Source: Actinomycetota bacterium (GTDB taxonomy: Bacteria > Actinomycetota > Actinomycetes > Nanopelagicales > Nanopelagicaceae). Taken from it: DNA of 52,685 bases. How positions within the stretch are numbered: position 1 is the first letter of the stretch; every line of letters begins with the position of its first letter. The notes beneath the pieces are model-generated. The model worked only from the letters and a program-made list of their open reading frames with translations, was not told the origin of the DNA and made no database searches. Shown here piece by piece: positions 9,121 through 18,751 of the stretch. The DNA is taken from assembly GCA_029978465.1 (NCBI GenBank), contig JAPOJK010000002.1, positions 1 to 52,685 on the forward strand, given 5' to 3'. The translations under genes and the position numbers were made by a program.

Positions 9121-9983
9121 TGTCTGCACGCCATCAACTCCAGCTCAAATTAGCTCCATGGGCTTTACTCTCAGTTGCTGCTGCTTGGGGCTTTGCCTTC
9201 GTCGTCATGAAGGATGCGATTGAGCGCCAAAGCGTTAACAACTTTCTCTTTACCCGCTTTGCTCTTGCTGTCGTAGTAATGCTGATTATTAGGCCACAGA
9301 CCGTTAAGCATTTCAATAAGGATCTTTTGCAACGTGGATCATTAGCTGGAGTATTTCTAGGTCTTGGCTACATCGCACAAACTCTAGGTCTGGAGCGCAC
9401 AGGTGCTGCGATCACCGGTTTCATTACAGGTTTGTATGTAGTTCTAACACCTTTAATTGCTTGGTTAGTACTGAAGGAAAAGATTTCACGGTTCACCTGG
9501 TTGTGCATCATGCTCGCAACAGTTGGTTTAGGACTGTTATCAATCAGAGGTTTCTCAGTTGGAATTGGTGAGATGTTTGTTCTGGCAAGCGCTTTCTTAT
9601 TCGCCGCTCATATCATCGCCTTAAGTAAGTGGTCATCTGGACGTGATGTGTACGCAATGACTGTTGTCCAACTTACGATGTGTGCAATCTTGTCGGGTGT
9701 TGCATCTATCCCTGGTGGCTACTCAGCTCCCCCAGATACAGGTGTTTGGGCGGTCGTTGTCTTTACCGCTGTCTTTGCAACCGCTATCGCCTTCATTGTT
9801 CAAACCTGGTCACAAGCACATATGAGCGCAACAAAGGTTGCGGTGATTTTGACTATGGAGGTTGTCTTTGCAGCGATCTTTGCCATCCTCTTTGGTGGTG
9901 AAAGACTCACGCTACAAAGCGCAGTAGGTGGAGTTCTTGTGGTCGTAGCGATGTATTTGATTGTGCTGAAGGAACAGAAGTAG
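9120..9983 (+). CDS. EamA/DMT-family transporter
   Basis: About 10 TM segments; WGFAFVVMKDAI; ATGA overlap with upstream gene. Confidence 0.85.
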   Translation: MSARHQLQLKLAPWALLSVAAAWGFAFVVMKDAIERQSVNNFLFTRFALAVVVMLIIRPQTVKHFNKDLLQRGSLAGVFLGLGYIAQTLGLERTGAAITGFITGLYVVLTPLIAWLVLKEKISRFTWLCIMLATVGLGLLSIRGFSVGIGEMFVLASAFLFAAHIIALSKWSSGRDVYAMTVVQLTMCAILSGVASIPGGYSAPPDTGVWAVVVFTAVFATAIAFIVQTWSQAHMSATKVAVILTMEVVFAAIFAILFGGERLTLQSAVGGVLVVVAMYLIVLKEQK

Positions 9984-9992
9984 GCTCTGCAA

Positions 9993-11027
9993 ATGGCAAT
10001 TGACCTTCGAAGTGACACAGTAACCCGTCCATCAGCTGCAATGCGTGAGGCGATTGCTAAAGCTCCGGTAGGCGATGATGTTTACAGTGATGATCCAACG
10101 GTTAACTCACTTGAAGAGCGCGTTGCCGCAATGTTTGGCAAGGAAGCTGGTTTGTTTACTCCAACCGGTTCACTTGCAAATCAATTAGCGATCCGCATGT
10201 TGGTGGCACCAGGCGAAGAGTTAATCGCAGAAACCAATAGCCACATTGTTCGCGCAGAGCTAGGTGCTGCAGCGGTGTTCAGCGGAATTACTACACGCAC
10301 CTTTCCAGCGAAAAATGGCTTACTTAAGGCGGCAGATGCCCTTGAAATTGCACGCCCTAACAGCGGTCCTTACCTAGTTTCTACAACCGCTATTGCTGTA
10401 GAGAACACCCACAACTTTGGTGGCGGAACTGTTCAACCGATTTCAGAGATTGCCGCCTTGCGTAAAGGTGCAGATGAACTTGGAGTTGCCTTGCACTTAG
10501 ATGGTGCACGTATTTGGAACGCACATGTTGCATCTGGTGTCGCATTTACTGAGTACGGAAAGTACTTTGACACGATCTCTGTCTGTTTATCAAAGGGATT
10601 AGGTGCACCAGTTGGTTCTGTAATGCTTTCTACCAAGGAACGTGTAGCTAAAGCCCGTGTGTGGCGGAAGCGATACGGAGCTGGAATGCGCCAAATTGGT
10701 TTATTGGCAGCTGGAGCGCATTACGCACTAGATAACAATATTGATCGCTTGTCTGAAGATCACCGTCGTGCCCAAGAGCTTGCGAAAGCGATTGCCGCTG
10801 TTGATTCATCATTGATTGACCCATCAACGGTTCACACAAATATCGTCGGTTTAGATCTTGCAACTCTTCCGATTACCGCCGCTGAACTTGCTGCTCGTTG
10901 TAAGGATGCGGGTTTATGGATCAGCGCACTGGGTCCAAAGTATGCACGCCTAGTGACACATCTTGATTTTGATGATGCTCAATGCGTAGAGGCGATTGAA
11001 ATTTTAAAGAAAGCCCTCGTGGCTTAA
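9993..11027 (+). CDS. ltaE: Low-specificity L-threonine aldolase
   Basis: IDLRSDTVTRPSAAMREAIAKAPVGDDVYSDDPTVNSLEERVA; LHLDGARIWNAHVASG; CLSKGLGAPVGS. Confidence 0.92.
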   Translation: MAIDLRSDTVTRPSAAMREAIAKAPVGDDVYSDDPTVNSLEERVAAMFGKEAGLFTPTGSLANQLAIRMLVAPGEELIAETNSHIVRAELGAAAVFSGITTRTFPAKNGLLKAADALEIARPNSGPYLVSTTAIAVENTHNFGGGTVQPISEIAALRKGADELGVALHLDGARIWNAHVASGVAFTEYGKYFDTISVCLSKGLGAPVGSVMLSTKERVAKARVWRKRYGAGMRQIGLLAAGAHYALDNNIDRLSEDHRRAQELAKAIAAVDSSLIDPSTVHTNIVGLDLATLPITAAELAARCKDAGLWISALGPKYARLVTHLDFDDAQCVEAIEILKKALVA

Positions 11028-11477
11028 GAGCCACTGCTTCTTATCTACACCGTAGGCGTAATTTCCTAGCGCTCCCCCGGTTTTTACAACGCGGTGGCAA
11101 GGAACAACAAGCATGATCGCATTGTTTGCACATGCACTTCCGGCTGCACGAACCGCTGCGGGGCTGCCAGCTTTTTCCGCTAAATCCGAATACGACCAGG
11201 TTTTTCCTGGAGCAATCTTGCGCATCGCTTTCCAGGCAGCTTGAGAAAAGGGTGCTCCTGGTTGGCGAACTTTGATGCCATTAAGCGCTGTGAGATCTCC
11301 ATCAAAGTAATCATTAATCAGATCAGAGATCACCGGGATTGATTTAACAATCTTCACATCTTTGCCTGCTTTGAAAGCAGAAACCGTTGAAAGATTTGCA
11401 CCGATCAGAATTTGATCATCGGCAAGTAAGTTGAGTGTGCCTACTGGGGTCTTGTGAGAAGTGATGAAAAGTGGCAC
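11004..11477 (-). CDS. ogt: Methylated-DNA--protein-cysteine S-methyltransferase
   Basis: SDLAEKAGSPAAVRAAGSACANNAIMLVVPCHRVVKTGGALGNYA. Confidence 0.9.
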   Translation of the reverse strand: MPLFITSHKTPVGTLNLLADDQILIGANLSTVSAFKAGKDVKIVKSIPVISDLINDYFDGDLTALNGIKVRQPGAPFSQAAWKAMRKIAPGKTWSYSDLAEKAGSPAAVRAAGSACANNAIMLVVPCHRVVKTGGALGNYAYGVDKKQWLLSHEGFL

Positions 11478-11486
11478 TCGCTAAAA

Positions 11487-12833
11487 TTAGCGATCGCGCA
11501 ACATTTCGGCAACTAAGAAGGCAAGCTCTAGCGATTGAGCGTGATTAAGGCGTGGATCGCACGCTGTTTCATACCGTGAAGCCAGATCCTCATGTGAAAT
11601 CTCTTCGCCGCCACCAACACACTCGGTGACATCATCACCAGTCAACTCAATATGAACTCCACCAGGATGTGTTCCCAATGATTTATGAACTTCGAAGAAG
11701 CCCTTTACCTCATCCATAACATCATCAAAGCTGCGGGTCTTGTAGCCAGTTGGTGCCTCGTAGGTGTTTCCATGCATTGGGTCGCACACCCATAGAACCT
11801 TGGCGCCAGATTTTGTAACGCCATCAACGAGCGCCGGCAAGATCTCGCGGATGTTCTTGGCACCCATACGTGTAATAAAGGTAATTCGGCCAGGCTCACG
11901 GTTTGGATCCAACTTGTCGATCAAGGCGAGTGCATCTTCTACCGTAGATTTTGGTCCAAGTTTGATTCCGATTGGGTTGCGAACCTTTGATGCAAAATCA
12001 ACATGTGCGCCATCTAGTTGACGGGTGCGTTCACCGATCCAAATGAAGTGGCCTGAAACATCGTATGCATCACCGGTACGTGAATCGATACGGGTCAAAG
12101 CCTTTTCGTACTCCATGATTAACGCTTCATGGCTGGCGAAGAAATCAACTGATTTAAAGCTTTCAGGATCTACTCCTGCAGATTTCATGAACTCAAGTGC
12201 GCGGCCAATCTCCTTAGCCATCTGCTCGTAGCGATCGCCTACCTTTGAATCGCGGATAAAGCCCTTGTTCCATTCATGAACTTGGCGAAGATCTGCAAAA
12301 CCACCTTGCGTAAATGCGCGAACTAGGTTCAGAGTTGCAGCAGATGTGTTGTACACGCGGACTAAACGCATTGGATCCGGAGTACGTGCAGCCTCTGTGA
12401 ATTCAATATCGTTTACTGCATCTCCGCGGTAAGCAGGAAGCTTTACATCTCCACGTGTTTCAAAATCACTAGAACGAGGCTTTGCAAACTGCCCCGCCAT
12501 ACGACCAACCTTGATGACCGGAAGACTTGAGTAGTACTGCAATACCGCAGCCATTTGAAGAATCGTTTTGATGCGGTTACGAATTGAATCTGCGGTAGCT
12601 GCTGCAAAAGTTTCTGCACAATCTCCGCCTTGTAACCAAAATGCTTTGCCTTCTGCAGCGAGCGCGATGCGAGCCTTTAAATCATCACACTCACCGGCAA
12701 AGACAAGTGGAGGCAAGGCTTTGAGTTGTGCCACCGCTGCTTTGATCGGTTCGCCCTCTGGTCCACCTGGCCAAGTTGGTTGCTGGGCAGCAACAAGGCC
12801 AGGTGTGAACAGGGAGTCAATGTGTGTGCTCAT
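11487..12833 (-). CDS. aroG: 3-deoxy-7-phosphoheptulonate synthase, class II
   Basis: QPTWPGGPEGEPIKAAV, LQGGDCAETFA, RMAGQFAKPRS, DPMHGNT, GVHIELTGDDVTECVGGG. Confidence 0.93.
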   Translation of the reverse strand: MSTHIDSLFTPGLVAAQQPTWPGGPEGEPIKAAVAQLKALPPLVFAGECDDLKARIALAAEGKAFWLQGGDCAETFAAATADSIRNRIKTILQMAAVLQYYSSLPVIKVGRMAGQFAKPRSSDFETRGDVKLPAYRGDAVNDIEFTEAARTPDPMRLVRVYNTSAATLNLVRAFTQGGFADLRQVHEWNKGFIRDSKVGDRYEQMAKEIGRALEFMKSAGVDPESFKSVDFFASHEALIMEYEKALTRIDSRTGDAYDVSGHFIWIGERTRQLDGAHVDFASKVRNPIGIKLGPKSTVEDALALIDKLDPNREPGRITFITRMGAKNIREILPALVDGVTKSGAKVLWVCDPMHGNTYEAPTGYKTRSFDDVMDEVKGFFEVHKSLGTHPGGVHIELTGDDVTECVGGGEEISHEDLASRYETACDPRLNHAQSLELAFLVAEMLRDR

Positions 12834-12874
12834 TGGAGAAGTTTAGAGTGTCTATGAGTAACTGCGAGAGGCAA

Positions 12875-13900
12875 TTATCCGAAGAAGATCTCTGACTCCT
12901 TGTATAGCTCTAGCGGAACTGTCTTTAGCTTCTCAGTTGCTGTTGCTAGCGGTACGCGAGCGATATTTGTACCGTGAAGTGCAACCATCTTGCCCCAGTC
13001 ACCTTCATGAGCAGCTGTGATCGCATGGAGACCGAAACGAGTAGCCAAAACCCGGTCAAATGCTGTTGGAGTTCCACCACGCTGGATGTGTCCCAATACA
13101 GATGTACGTGCTTCCTTACCTGTCTTGGCTTCGATCTGTCCTGCTAGCCAATCACCAATTCCTGAAAGCTTGACGTGACCAAAGGCATCGAGCGTCTGAT
13201 CCTTTGTCACCATGTCACCATCTTGAGGAATTGCACCCTCGGCGATAACGATGATTGGTGCGTAGTGAGACTTGAAACGAGACTCAACCCATTCACATAC
13301 CTTGTCGACAGAGAACTTCTGCTCTGGAATCAAAATACATGTCGCCCCGCCTGCAAGACCTGAGTGAAGAGCGATCCAACCTGCGTGACGGCCCATAACT
13401 TCTACGATCAATGCACGGTGATGTGATTCAGCTGTTGTGTGCAGACGGTCAATCGCTTCAACTGCGATATTGACAGATGTATCAAAACCAAATGTGTAAT
13501 CAGTGTTGTTCAGATCATTATCGATCGTCTTTGGAACACCAATCACCTTGACGCCAAGAGCATCAAGCTTTGTTGCCACACCAAGAGTGTCTTCTCCACC
13601 AATTGCGATCAACGCATCGATGCCAGCCTTCTCAAGGTTTTCCTTAATCTTTTCTACGCCACCCTCGATCTTGAAAGGATTAGTACGTGATGAACCAAGA
13701 ATGGTTCCGCCGCGAGGCAAGATTCCACGTGTTGTTTCGATGTTCAACGGCATGGTTAGACCCTCTAGAGGTCCCTTCCATCCATCACGGAAACCAACAA
13801 ACTCGTGACCGTACTCTTTTACACCTTTACGAACTACTGCGCGGATAACCGCGTTAAGACCAGGGCAATCTCCGCCGCCAGTGAGGACACCAATACGCAT
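12875..13900 (-). CDS. pfkA: 6-phosphofructokinase, residues suggest PPi-dependent type
   Basis: MRIGVLTGGGDCPGLNAVIRAVV, GGEDTLG, PKTIDNDL, MGRHAGW, LGHIQRGGTPTAFDR. Confidence 0.92.
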   Translation of the reverse strand: MRIGVLTGGGDCPGLNAVIRAVVRKGVKEYGHEFVGFRDGWKGPLEGLTMPLNIETTRGILPRGGTILGSSRTNPFKIEGGVEKIKENLEKAGIDALIAIGGEDTLGVATKLDALGVKVIGVPKTIDNDLNNTDYTFGFDTSVNIAVEAIDRLHTTAESHHRALIVEVMGRHAGWIALHSGLAGGATCILIPEQKFSVDKVCEWVESRFKSHYAPIIVIAEGAIPQDGDMVTKDQTLDAFGHVKLSGIGDWLAGQIEAKTGKEARTSVLGHIQRGGTPTAFDRVLATRFGLHAITAAHEGDWGKMVALHGTNIARVPLATATEKLKTVPLELYKESEIFFG

Positions 13901-13994
13901 GATTTACTCCAACAATTTTATTGTTTGATTGAGTGGCTCAAATACTTTCCGCCACCTGTGGTCAACGCTGACTGGCACAGTCTAGCCTTGCCCC

Positions 13995-15401
13995 ATGGCT
14001 AATCGACAACTCATCGCCGGCGTGGATTCCTCAACCCAATCTGTAAAGGTAGTTATTCGCGATGCTCACACAGGTGAGTTAGTGCGCCAAGGACGTGCCT
14101 CCCACCCCGATGGCACCGAGGTTGATCCAGCGCATTGGCTGAGTGGATTACATGCCGCTTTCGCAGATGCAGGTGGATTAGATGATGTCGAAGCGATTTC
14201 TATTGCAGGACAGCAACATGGAATGGTCGCAATTGATGCACAGGGTGAAGTAATTAGAAAAGCACTGTTGTGGAATGACACTCGATCAGCAAAGGAGGCC
14301 GATGATCTCAACCGCGAAGTCGGCGGTGATCAAGAGATTGCGCGAAAAGTTGGATCAAAGTTGGTCGCATCCTTTACCGCATCCAAGGTTCGTTGGATGG
14401 CAGATCATGAGCCTGAAAACGCAGCTCGCGTTGCATCAATCGCACTGCCCCACGATTGGTTGTCATGGCAGTTGCAAGGTGGCAAGGATTTATCCACTCT
14501 ATTTACCGATCGGAGCGATGCATCGGGCACGGGTTACTTTGATCCCAGTACATCTCATTACCGCGAAGACATTGTTCGTCTAGCACTGCGTCATGATCAA
14601 GAGCTAACTCTTCCAAAGATTATTCAGCCAGCTCAATTTGGTGGAAAAACAGTTTCTGGTATTCCAATCGCTGCTGGTGCTGGCGATAACGCTGGAGCTG
14701 CTTTGGGATTACAAGCACAACCCGGTGATGTCATTGTTTCTTTGGGAACAAGTGGAACCGCTTTTGCAGTTTCGGAAACTCCTACTCATGACGCAAGTGG
14801 CGCGGTTGCAGGTTTTGCTGATGCAACAGGGCGATACCTGCCTTTGGTGTGTACATTAAATGCCGCACGTATTTTGGATGCAGCCTGCAGAATTTTAGAA
14901 AAGAACCATGACGAGGTTGCACAACTTGCACTTGCTGCAAAGCCTGGGGCGAATGGATTAACACTTCTGCCCTACTTTGAGGGTGAGAGAACTCCGAATC
15001 GTCCAAAGGCAACTGGTGTCTTTGCCGGCATGAACTTAAACAACTCAAATCAAGAAGATATTGCCCGTGCAATGGTTGAAGGAATGCTTGCAGGTTTAGC
15101 AGATGCCGTTGATGCCTTGGTTGCTTTAGGTGTTGGCGTTAATCGCATTTTGCTCATTGGTGGTGCAGCAAAAAACCCAGCAGTTCCTGTAATTGCTAGC
15201 GCATTGTTTGGTCGCGAAGTTTTAGTTCCACCAGCAGGTGAATATGTTGCAGATGGTGCAGCTAAGCAAGCTGCATGGGCCCTACTAGGTGAGATGCCAA
15301 CCTGGAATTTAGGAGAAGTTACTCATCACACCAGCGTCGCAACACCAGATGTAATGGCACGGTACAAGGAGCTTAAGAACAATACTCAGGATTGGTCATG
15401 A
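13995..15401 (+). CDS. xylB: Xylulokinase (FGGY family)
   Basis: IAGVDSSTQSVKVVIRDAHTGE, GDNAGAALGLQAQPGDVIVSLGTSGTAFA, LIGGAAKNPAVPVIASALFGREV. Confidence 0.9.
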   Translation: MANRQLIAGVDSSTQSVKVVIRDAHTGELVRQGRASHPDGTEVDPAHWLSGLHAAFADAGGLDDVEAISIAGQQHGMVAIDAQGEVIRKALLWNDTRSAKEADDLNREVGGDQEIARKVGSKLVASFTASKVRWMADHEPENAARVASIALPHDWLSWQLQGGKDLSTLFTDRSDASGTGYFDPSTSHYREDIVRLALRHDQELTLPKIIQPAQFGGKTVSGIPIAAGAGDNAGAALGLQAQPGDVIVSLGTSGTAFAVSETPTHDASGAVAGFADATGRYLPLVCTLNAARILDAACRILEKNHDEVAQLALAAKPGANGLTLLPYFEGERTPNRPKATGVFAGMNLNNSNQEDIARAMVEGMLAGLADAVDALVALGVGVNRILLIGGAAKNPAVPVIASALFGREVLVPPAGEYVADGAAKQAAWALLGEMPTWNLGEVTHHTSVATPDVMARYKELKNNTQDWS

Positions 15402-16327
15402 CTCTTCGCCCTGAATATGTGAAGCTGCTACAAGAGATGGCAGCGATGCAAGTACCTGAGTTGTGGGAAATTCCGATTTCGCAGACCCGAAGTTTCTCGC
15501 AAGCTCAACTTAAAATAGCTGCTGATCTAGCACCCATTCACTCCATCACCGATAGATATATTCCTGGACCAACGGCAGATCTTCATATTCGAATTTTCAG
15601 ACCCAATGATTCAGCGAACTTGCCTTGCATAATCTACTTTCACGGAAGTGGCTGGACACTTGGCTTCATTGATCTTTTCAACCCATGTTTATCGATGCTC
15701 AGCAAGGAAAGTGAGAGCATCGTCATCGCCGTTAATTACCAAAAGGCTCCAGAGCATCCATTTCCAGAGCCATTTAATGATTGTTACGCAACCCTTGAAT
15801 GGGCTGTAAATAACGCAATTGAACTTGGAATTGATCCTAAAAATATCTCAGTCGGTGGTGACAGTGCGGGTGGAAATCTTGCCGCTGCGGTTGCACTGCG
15901 CTGTCGCGATGAACAACTAATTTCTCTAGCCTCACAACTACTTGTGTATCCATGTATGAACAAGGATTTTTCAACCCCAAGTTATGACAGATTCGCAAGT
16001 GGATATGGTCTGTCTACCAAAGCCATGCAATGGTTTTGGGATCAATACATTCAAGATGCTCGCCATGCAGATAATCCATACGCCTGCCCCGCTCGAGCTG
16101 CATCATTTGAAAACTCTCCCCCAACCGTACTGATCACCGCTCAATATGATCCATTGACAAGTGATGGTGAAAATTACCGCGATCTACTTATTCGAGATGG
16201 CGTAGAAGTTGCCTACAAAGAGTTTGCCGGTGTGATTCATGGATTCTTTAGGGCACCAGAGATTACAACTGCATCAAATGAGGCGATTTCCTTTGTTTCA
16301 CACGAGTTGAAAAAACTTAGACGGTAA
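15392..16327 (+). CDS. Alpha/beta hydrolase (hormone-sensitive lipase-like esterase)
   Basis: [39 protein letters not shown]. Confidence 0.88.
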   Translation: MVMTLRPEYVKLLQEMAAMQVPELWEIPISQTRSFSQAQLKIAADLAPIHSITDRYIPGPTADLHIRIFRPNDSANLPCIIYFHGSGWTLGFIDLFNPCLSMLSKESESIVIAVNYQKAPEHPFPEPFNDCYATLEWAVNNAIELGIDPKNISVGGDSAGGNLAAAVALRCRDEQLISLASQLLVYPCMNKDFSTPSYDRFASGYGLSTKAMQWFWDQYIQDARHADNPYACPARAASFENSPPTVLITAQYDPLTSDGENYRDLLIRDGVEVAYKEFAGVIHGFFRAPEITTASNEAISFVSHELKKLRR

Positions 16328-17540
16328 CGCGAACACCCTTACCGACAATAACAATTCCACCTTCGCTGACGGTGAAACGTTGGCGATCCCGTTCTAAATC
16401 AACACCGATCTGTGCACCTGGATCTACAACCACGCTCTTGTCCAGGATAGCTTTGCGAATTATCGCTTTCTCGCCGATACGAACATTGGGCATGATTACT
16501 GTGCCTTCGACTATTGCTGCCTTTCCAACTGAGACATCATAAGAAACAACGGAGCCATGCAGGATTCCACCAGAGACAATTGAACCTGCTCCTACGATTG
16601 AATCATGGGCTGCTCCGCCTTCGCTGAACTTGGCAGGTGGCAGTGAAGGTGGATTGGTGAGTAAAGGCCACTCTCGATTGTATAAATTAAAGATTGGATG
16701 AATTGATACTAAATCCATATGTGCGTCGTAATACGCATCAATTGAACCCACATCACGCCAGTAACCCTTATCGCGCTCTGTTTCTCCGGGAACAACATTG
16801 TTTGCAAAGTCGTAGACCATCGCCTGACCTTGTGAGGTTAGGTAAGGAATGATGTTGCCACCAAGATCATGTCGAGATTCAATATCTTCAGAATCAAGGA
16901 TCAACGCCTCTTCCATCACATCGCGCTTAAAGATGTAGTTACCCATAGATACCAAACACAGATCAGGGTGCCCAGGCATTGCTGGAGGATCGGAAGGCTT
17001 TTCATGGAAAGCCTTAATGGTGATTCCATCCTCTGCTAATTCGATAACACCAAAATCATGAGCTTCAGATCGTGGCATGCGAATCGCTGCAACTGTTACA
17101 CCTGCACCAGTTTCAACATGTTGTTGGAACATCTGCATCGGATCCATGCGATACACGTGATCTGCACCAAAAACTAAAACATGCTTTGGATCTTCATCAT
17201 GAATCAAATTAAAGTTTTGCAAGATCGCATCGGCACTACCCGTATACCAACGTGGTCCTAAGCGCTGTTGCGCAGGGACAGGGGTGATGTAATTTCCAAG
17301 CAATGAGGACATGCGCCAGGTTGTTGTGATGTGACGGTCCAGTGAGTGAGATTTGTACTGAGTCAACACCGCAATCTTGAGCATGTTGGCATTTGCAAGG
17401 TTGGATAAAACAAAATCAATCAAACGATATGAGCCACCAAATGGAACTGCCGGCTTGGCACGATCTGCTGTCAGCGGCATTAAGCGCTTTCCTTCGCCAC
17501 CAGCAAGAACGATGCTGAGCGGAAGTTGCAGTTTGGCCAT
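16317..17540 (-). CDS. glgC: Glucose-1-phosphate adenylyltransferase
   Basis: [64 protein letters not shown]. Confidence 0.95.
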   Translation of the reverse strand: MAKLQLPLSIVLAGGEGKRLMPLTADRAKPAVPFGGSYRLIDFVLSNLANANMLKIAVLTQYKSHSLDRHITTTWRMSSLLGNYITPVPAQQRLGPRWYTGSADAILQNFNLIHDEDPKHVLVFGADHVYRMDPMQMFQQHVETGAGVTVAAIRMPRSEAHDFGVIELAEDGITIKAFHEKPSDPPAMPGHPDLCLVSMGNYIFKRDVMEEALILDSEDIESRHDLGGNIIPYLTSQGQAMVYDFANNVVPGETERDKGYWRDVGSIDAYYDAHMDLVSIHPIFNLYNREWPLLTNPPSLPPAKFSEGGAAHDSIVGAGSIVSGGILHGSVVSYDVSVGKAAIVEGTVIMPNVRIGEKAIIRKAILDKSVVVDPGAQIGVDLERDRQRFTVSEGGIVIVGKGVRVTV

Positions 17541-17546
17541 GTCTTA

Positions 17547-17556
17547 ACGATAGCCT
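17547..17556. promoter_or_regulatory. Overlapping divergent -10 elements (glgC minus TATCGT; glgA/M plus TAGCCT)
   Basis: ACGATAGCCT; TATCGT is 6 nt from glgC ATG; the two hexamers share the central TA. Confidence 0.5.
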
Positions 17557-17590
17557 TTCACCCTTGTCGAAGGAAGAGGAATACAAAGAT

Positions 17591-18751
17591 ATGACCGGGT
17601 TGAAGGTTGGAATCGTTACCAAAGAGTGGCCACCAGCCATTTATGGTGGCGCTGGAGTCCATGTCCTCCAACTAACGCAAGCCCTTCGCACAATCAAGGA
17701 TGTTCATGTCGATGTTCACTGCTTTGGTGGCAAACGAGATGATGCTTTTGGTTACTCACTGCCTGATGGTTTTGCAGATGCAAATCCAGCGGTGCAAGCT
17801 TTAGCGATTGATCTTGAGATGGCAACACATCTTGGTCATGTTGATGTTGTTCACTCACACACTTGGTATGCAAATATGGCAGGACATGTTGCCGCGCTTC
17901 AGCACGGAATCCCTCACATCGTGAGCGCGCACTCGCTTGAACCATTGCGTCCCTGGAAATCAGAACAACTTGGTGGCGGCTATCGCATTTCATCATGGGC
18001 AGAAAAGACCGCCTACGAAGCAGCAAGTGCAATCATCGCCGTCAGTGATGGAATGCGTGCAGATGTTTTGAAGGCATACCCTGCTATTGATCCAGCAAAG
18101 GTTGTCACCATTAGAAATGGTGTTGACACCAACAAGTTTGCACCCAACCATGATGCATCTGTTCCGGAAAGTTTTGGCATTAATGGGCCGTATGCAATCT
18201 TTGTTGGTCGTATAACCCGTCAAAAGGGTTTGGCGCATTTACTACGTGCTTGGAAGGATGTTCCAGCTGAATTTGGTTTGGTGCTAGCTGCCGGAAGTCC
18301 CGATGAAGAAGGTATCGGCAATGAAGTTGCCGCATTAATTGCAGAGCTTCAATCAACCCGTAGCAATGTGTGGTGGATTAAAGAGATGCTCCCCCACGAT
18401 CAGTTGACTGCAATGTTAACGGCGGCGGATTTATTCATCTGTCCTTCAATTTATGAACCGCTTGGAATTGTTAACTTAGAAGCGATGGGCTGTGAAACCG
18501 CGGTTTTGGGCTCACGTGTAGGAGGAATCCCCGAGGTTGTTGCCGATAAGGAAACTGGCGAGCTTGTTGATTACAACGGTGAAGCCGCTCCCTTTGAAAA
18601 AGCTTTAACAGAGTCCATTACTCGTTTAATGTCTCAGCCAGATCTGCTCAAAAAGTATGGCGCTGCAGGTCGAGTTCGTGCTCAAAAACTATTTGGATGG
18701 GATGCCGTTGCAGCGTTGACTGTAGATCTCTATCGCCGTGTGATTGCGTAA
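17591..18751 (+). CDS. glgM: GT4 glycosyltransferase, actinobacterial glycogen synthase / maltose-1-phosphate synthase (GlgA/GlgM-type)
   Basis: KVGIVTKEWPPAIYGGAGVHVLQL, HSHTWYANMAGHVAAL, HSLEPLRPWKSEQLGGGYRISSWAEKTA, YEPLGIVNLEAMGCETAV; ATG 17591 preceded by AGAGGA (ORF track opens at TTG 17564). Confidence 0.85.
   Translation: MTGLKVGIVTKEWPPAIYGGAGVHVLQLTQALRTIKDVHVDVHCFGGKRDDAFGYSLPDGFADANPAVQALAIDLEMATHLGHVDVVHSHTWYANMAGHVAALQHGIPHIVSAHSLEPLRPWKSEQLGGGYRISSWAEKTAYEAASAIIAVSDGMRADVLKAYPAIDPAKVVTIRNGVDTNKFAPNHDASVPESFGINGPYAIFVGRITRQKGLAHLLRAWKDVPAEFGLVLAAGSPDEEGIGNEVAALIAELQSTRSNVWWIKEMLPHDQLTAMLTAADLFICPSIYEPLGIVNLEAMGCETAVLGSRVGGIPEVVADKETGELVDYNGEAAPFEKALTESITRLMSQPDLLKKYGAAGRVRAQKLFGWDAVAALTVDLYRRVIA

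Noticed and set aside
11479-11492. CGCTAA-AA-TTAGCG inverted repeat at the aroG stop/ogt start
   Set aside because: Could be a weak hairpin or operator, but short and partly coding; insufficient evidence
13911-13925. AACAAT-TTT-ATTGTT inverted repeat in the pfkA leader
   Set aside because: Short AT-rich symmetry without a U-tract or shared copies; likely chance
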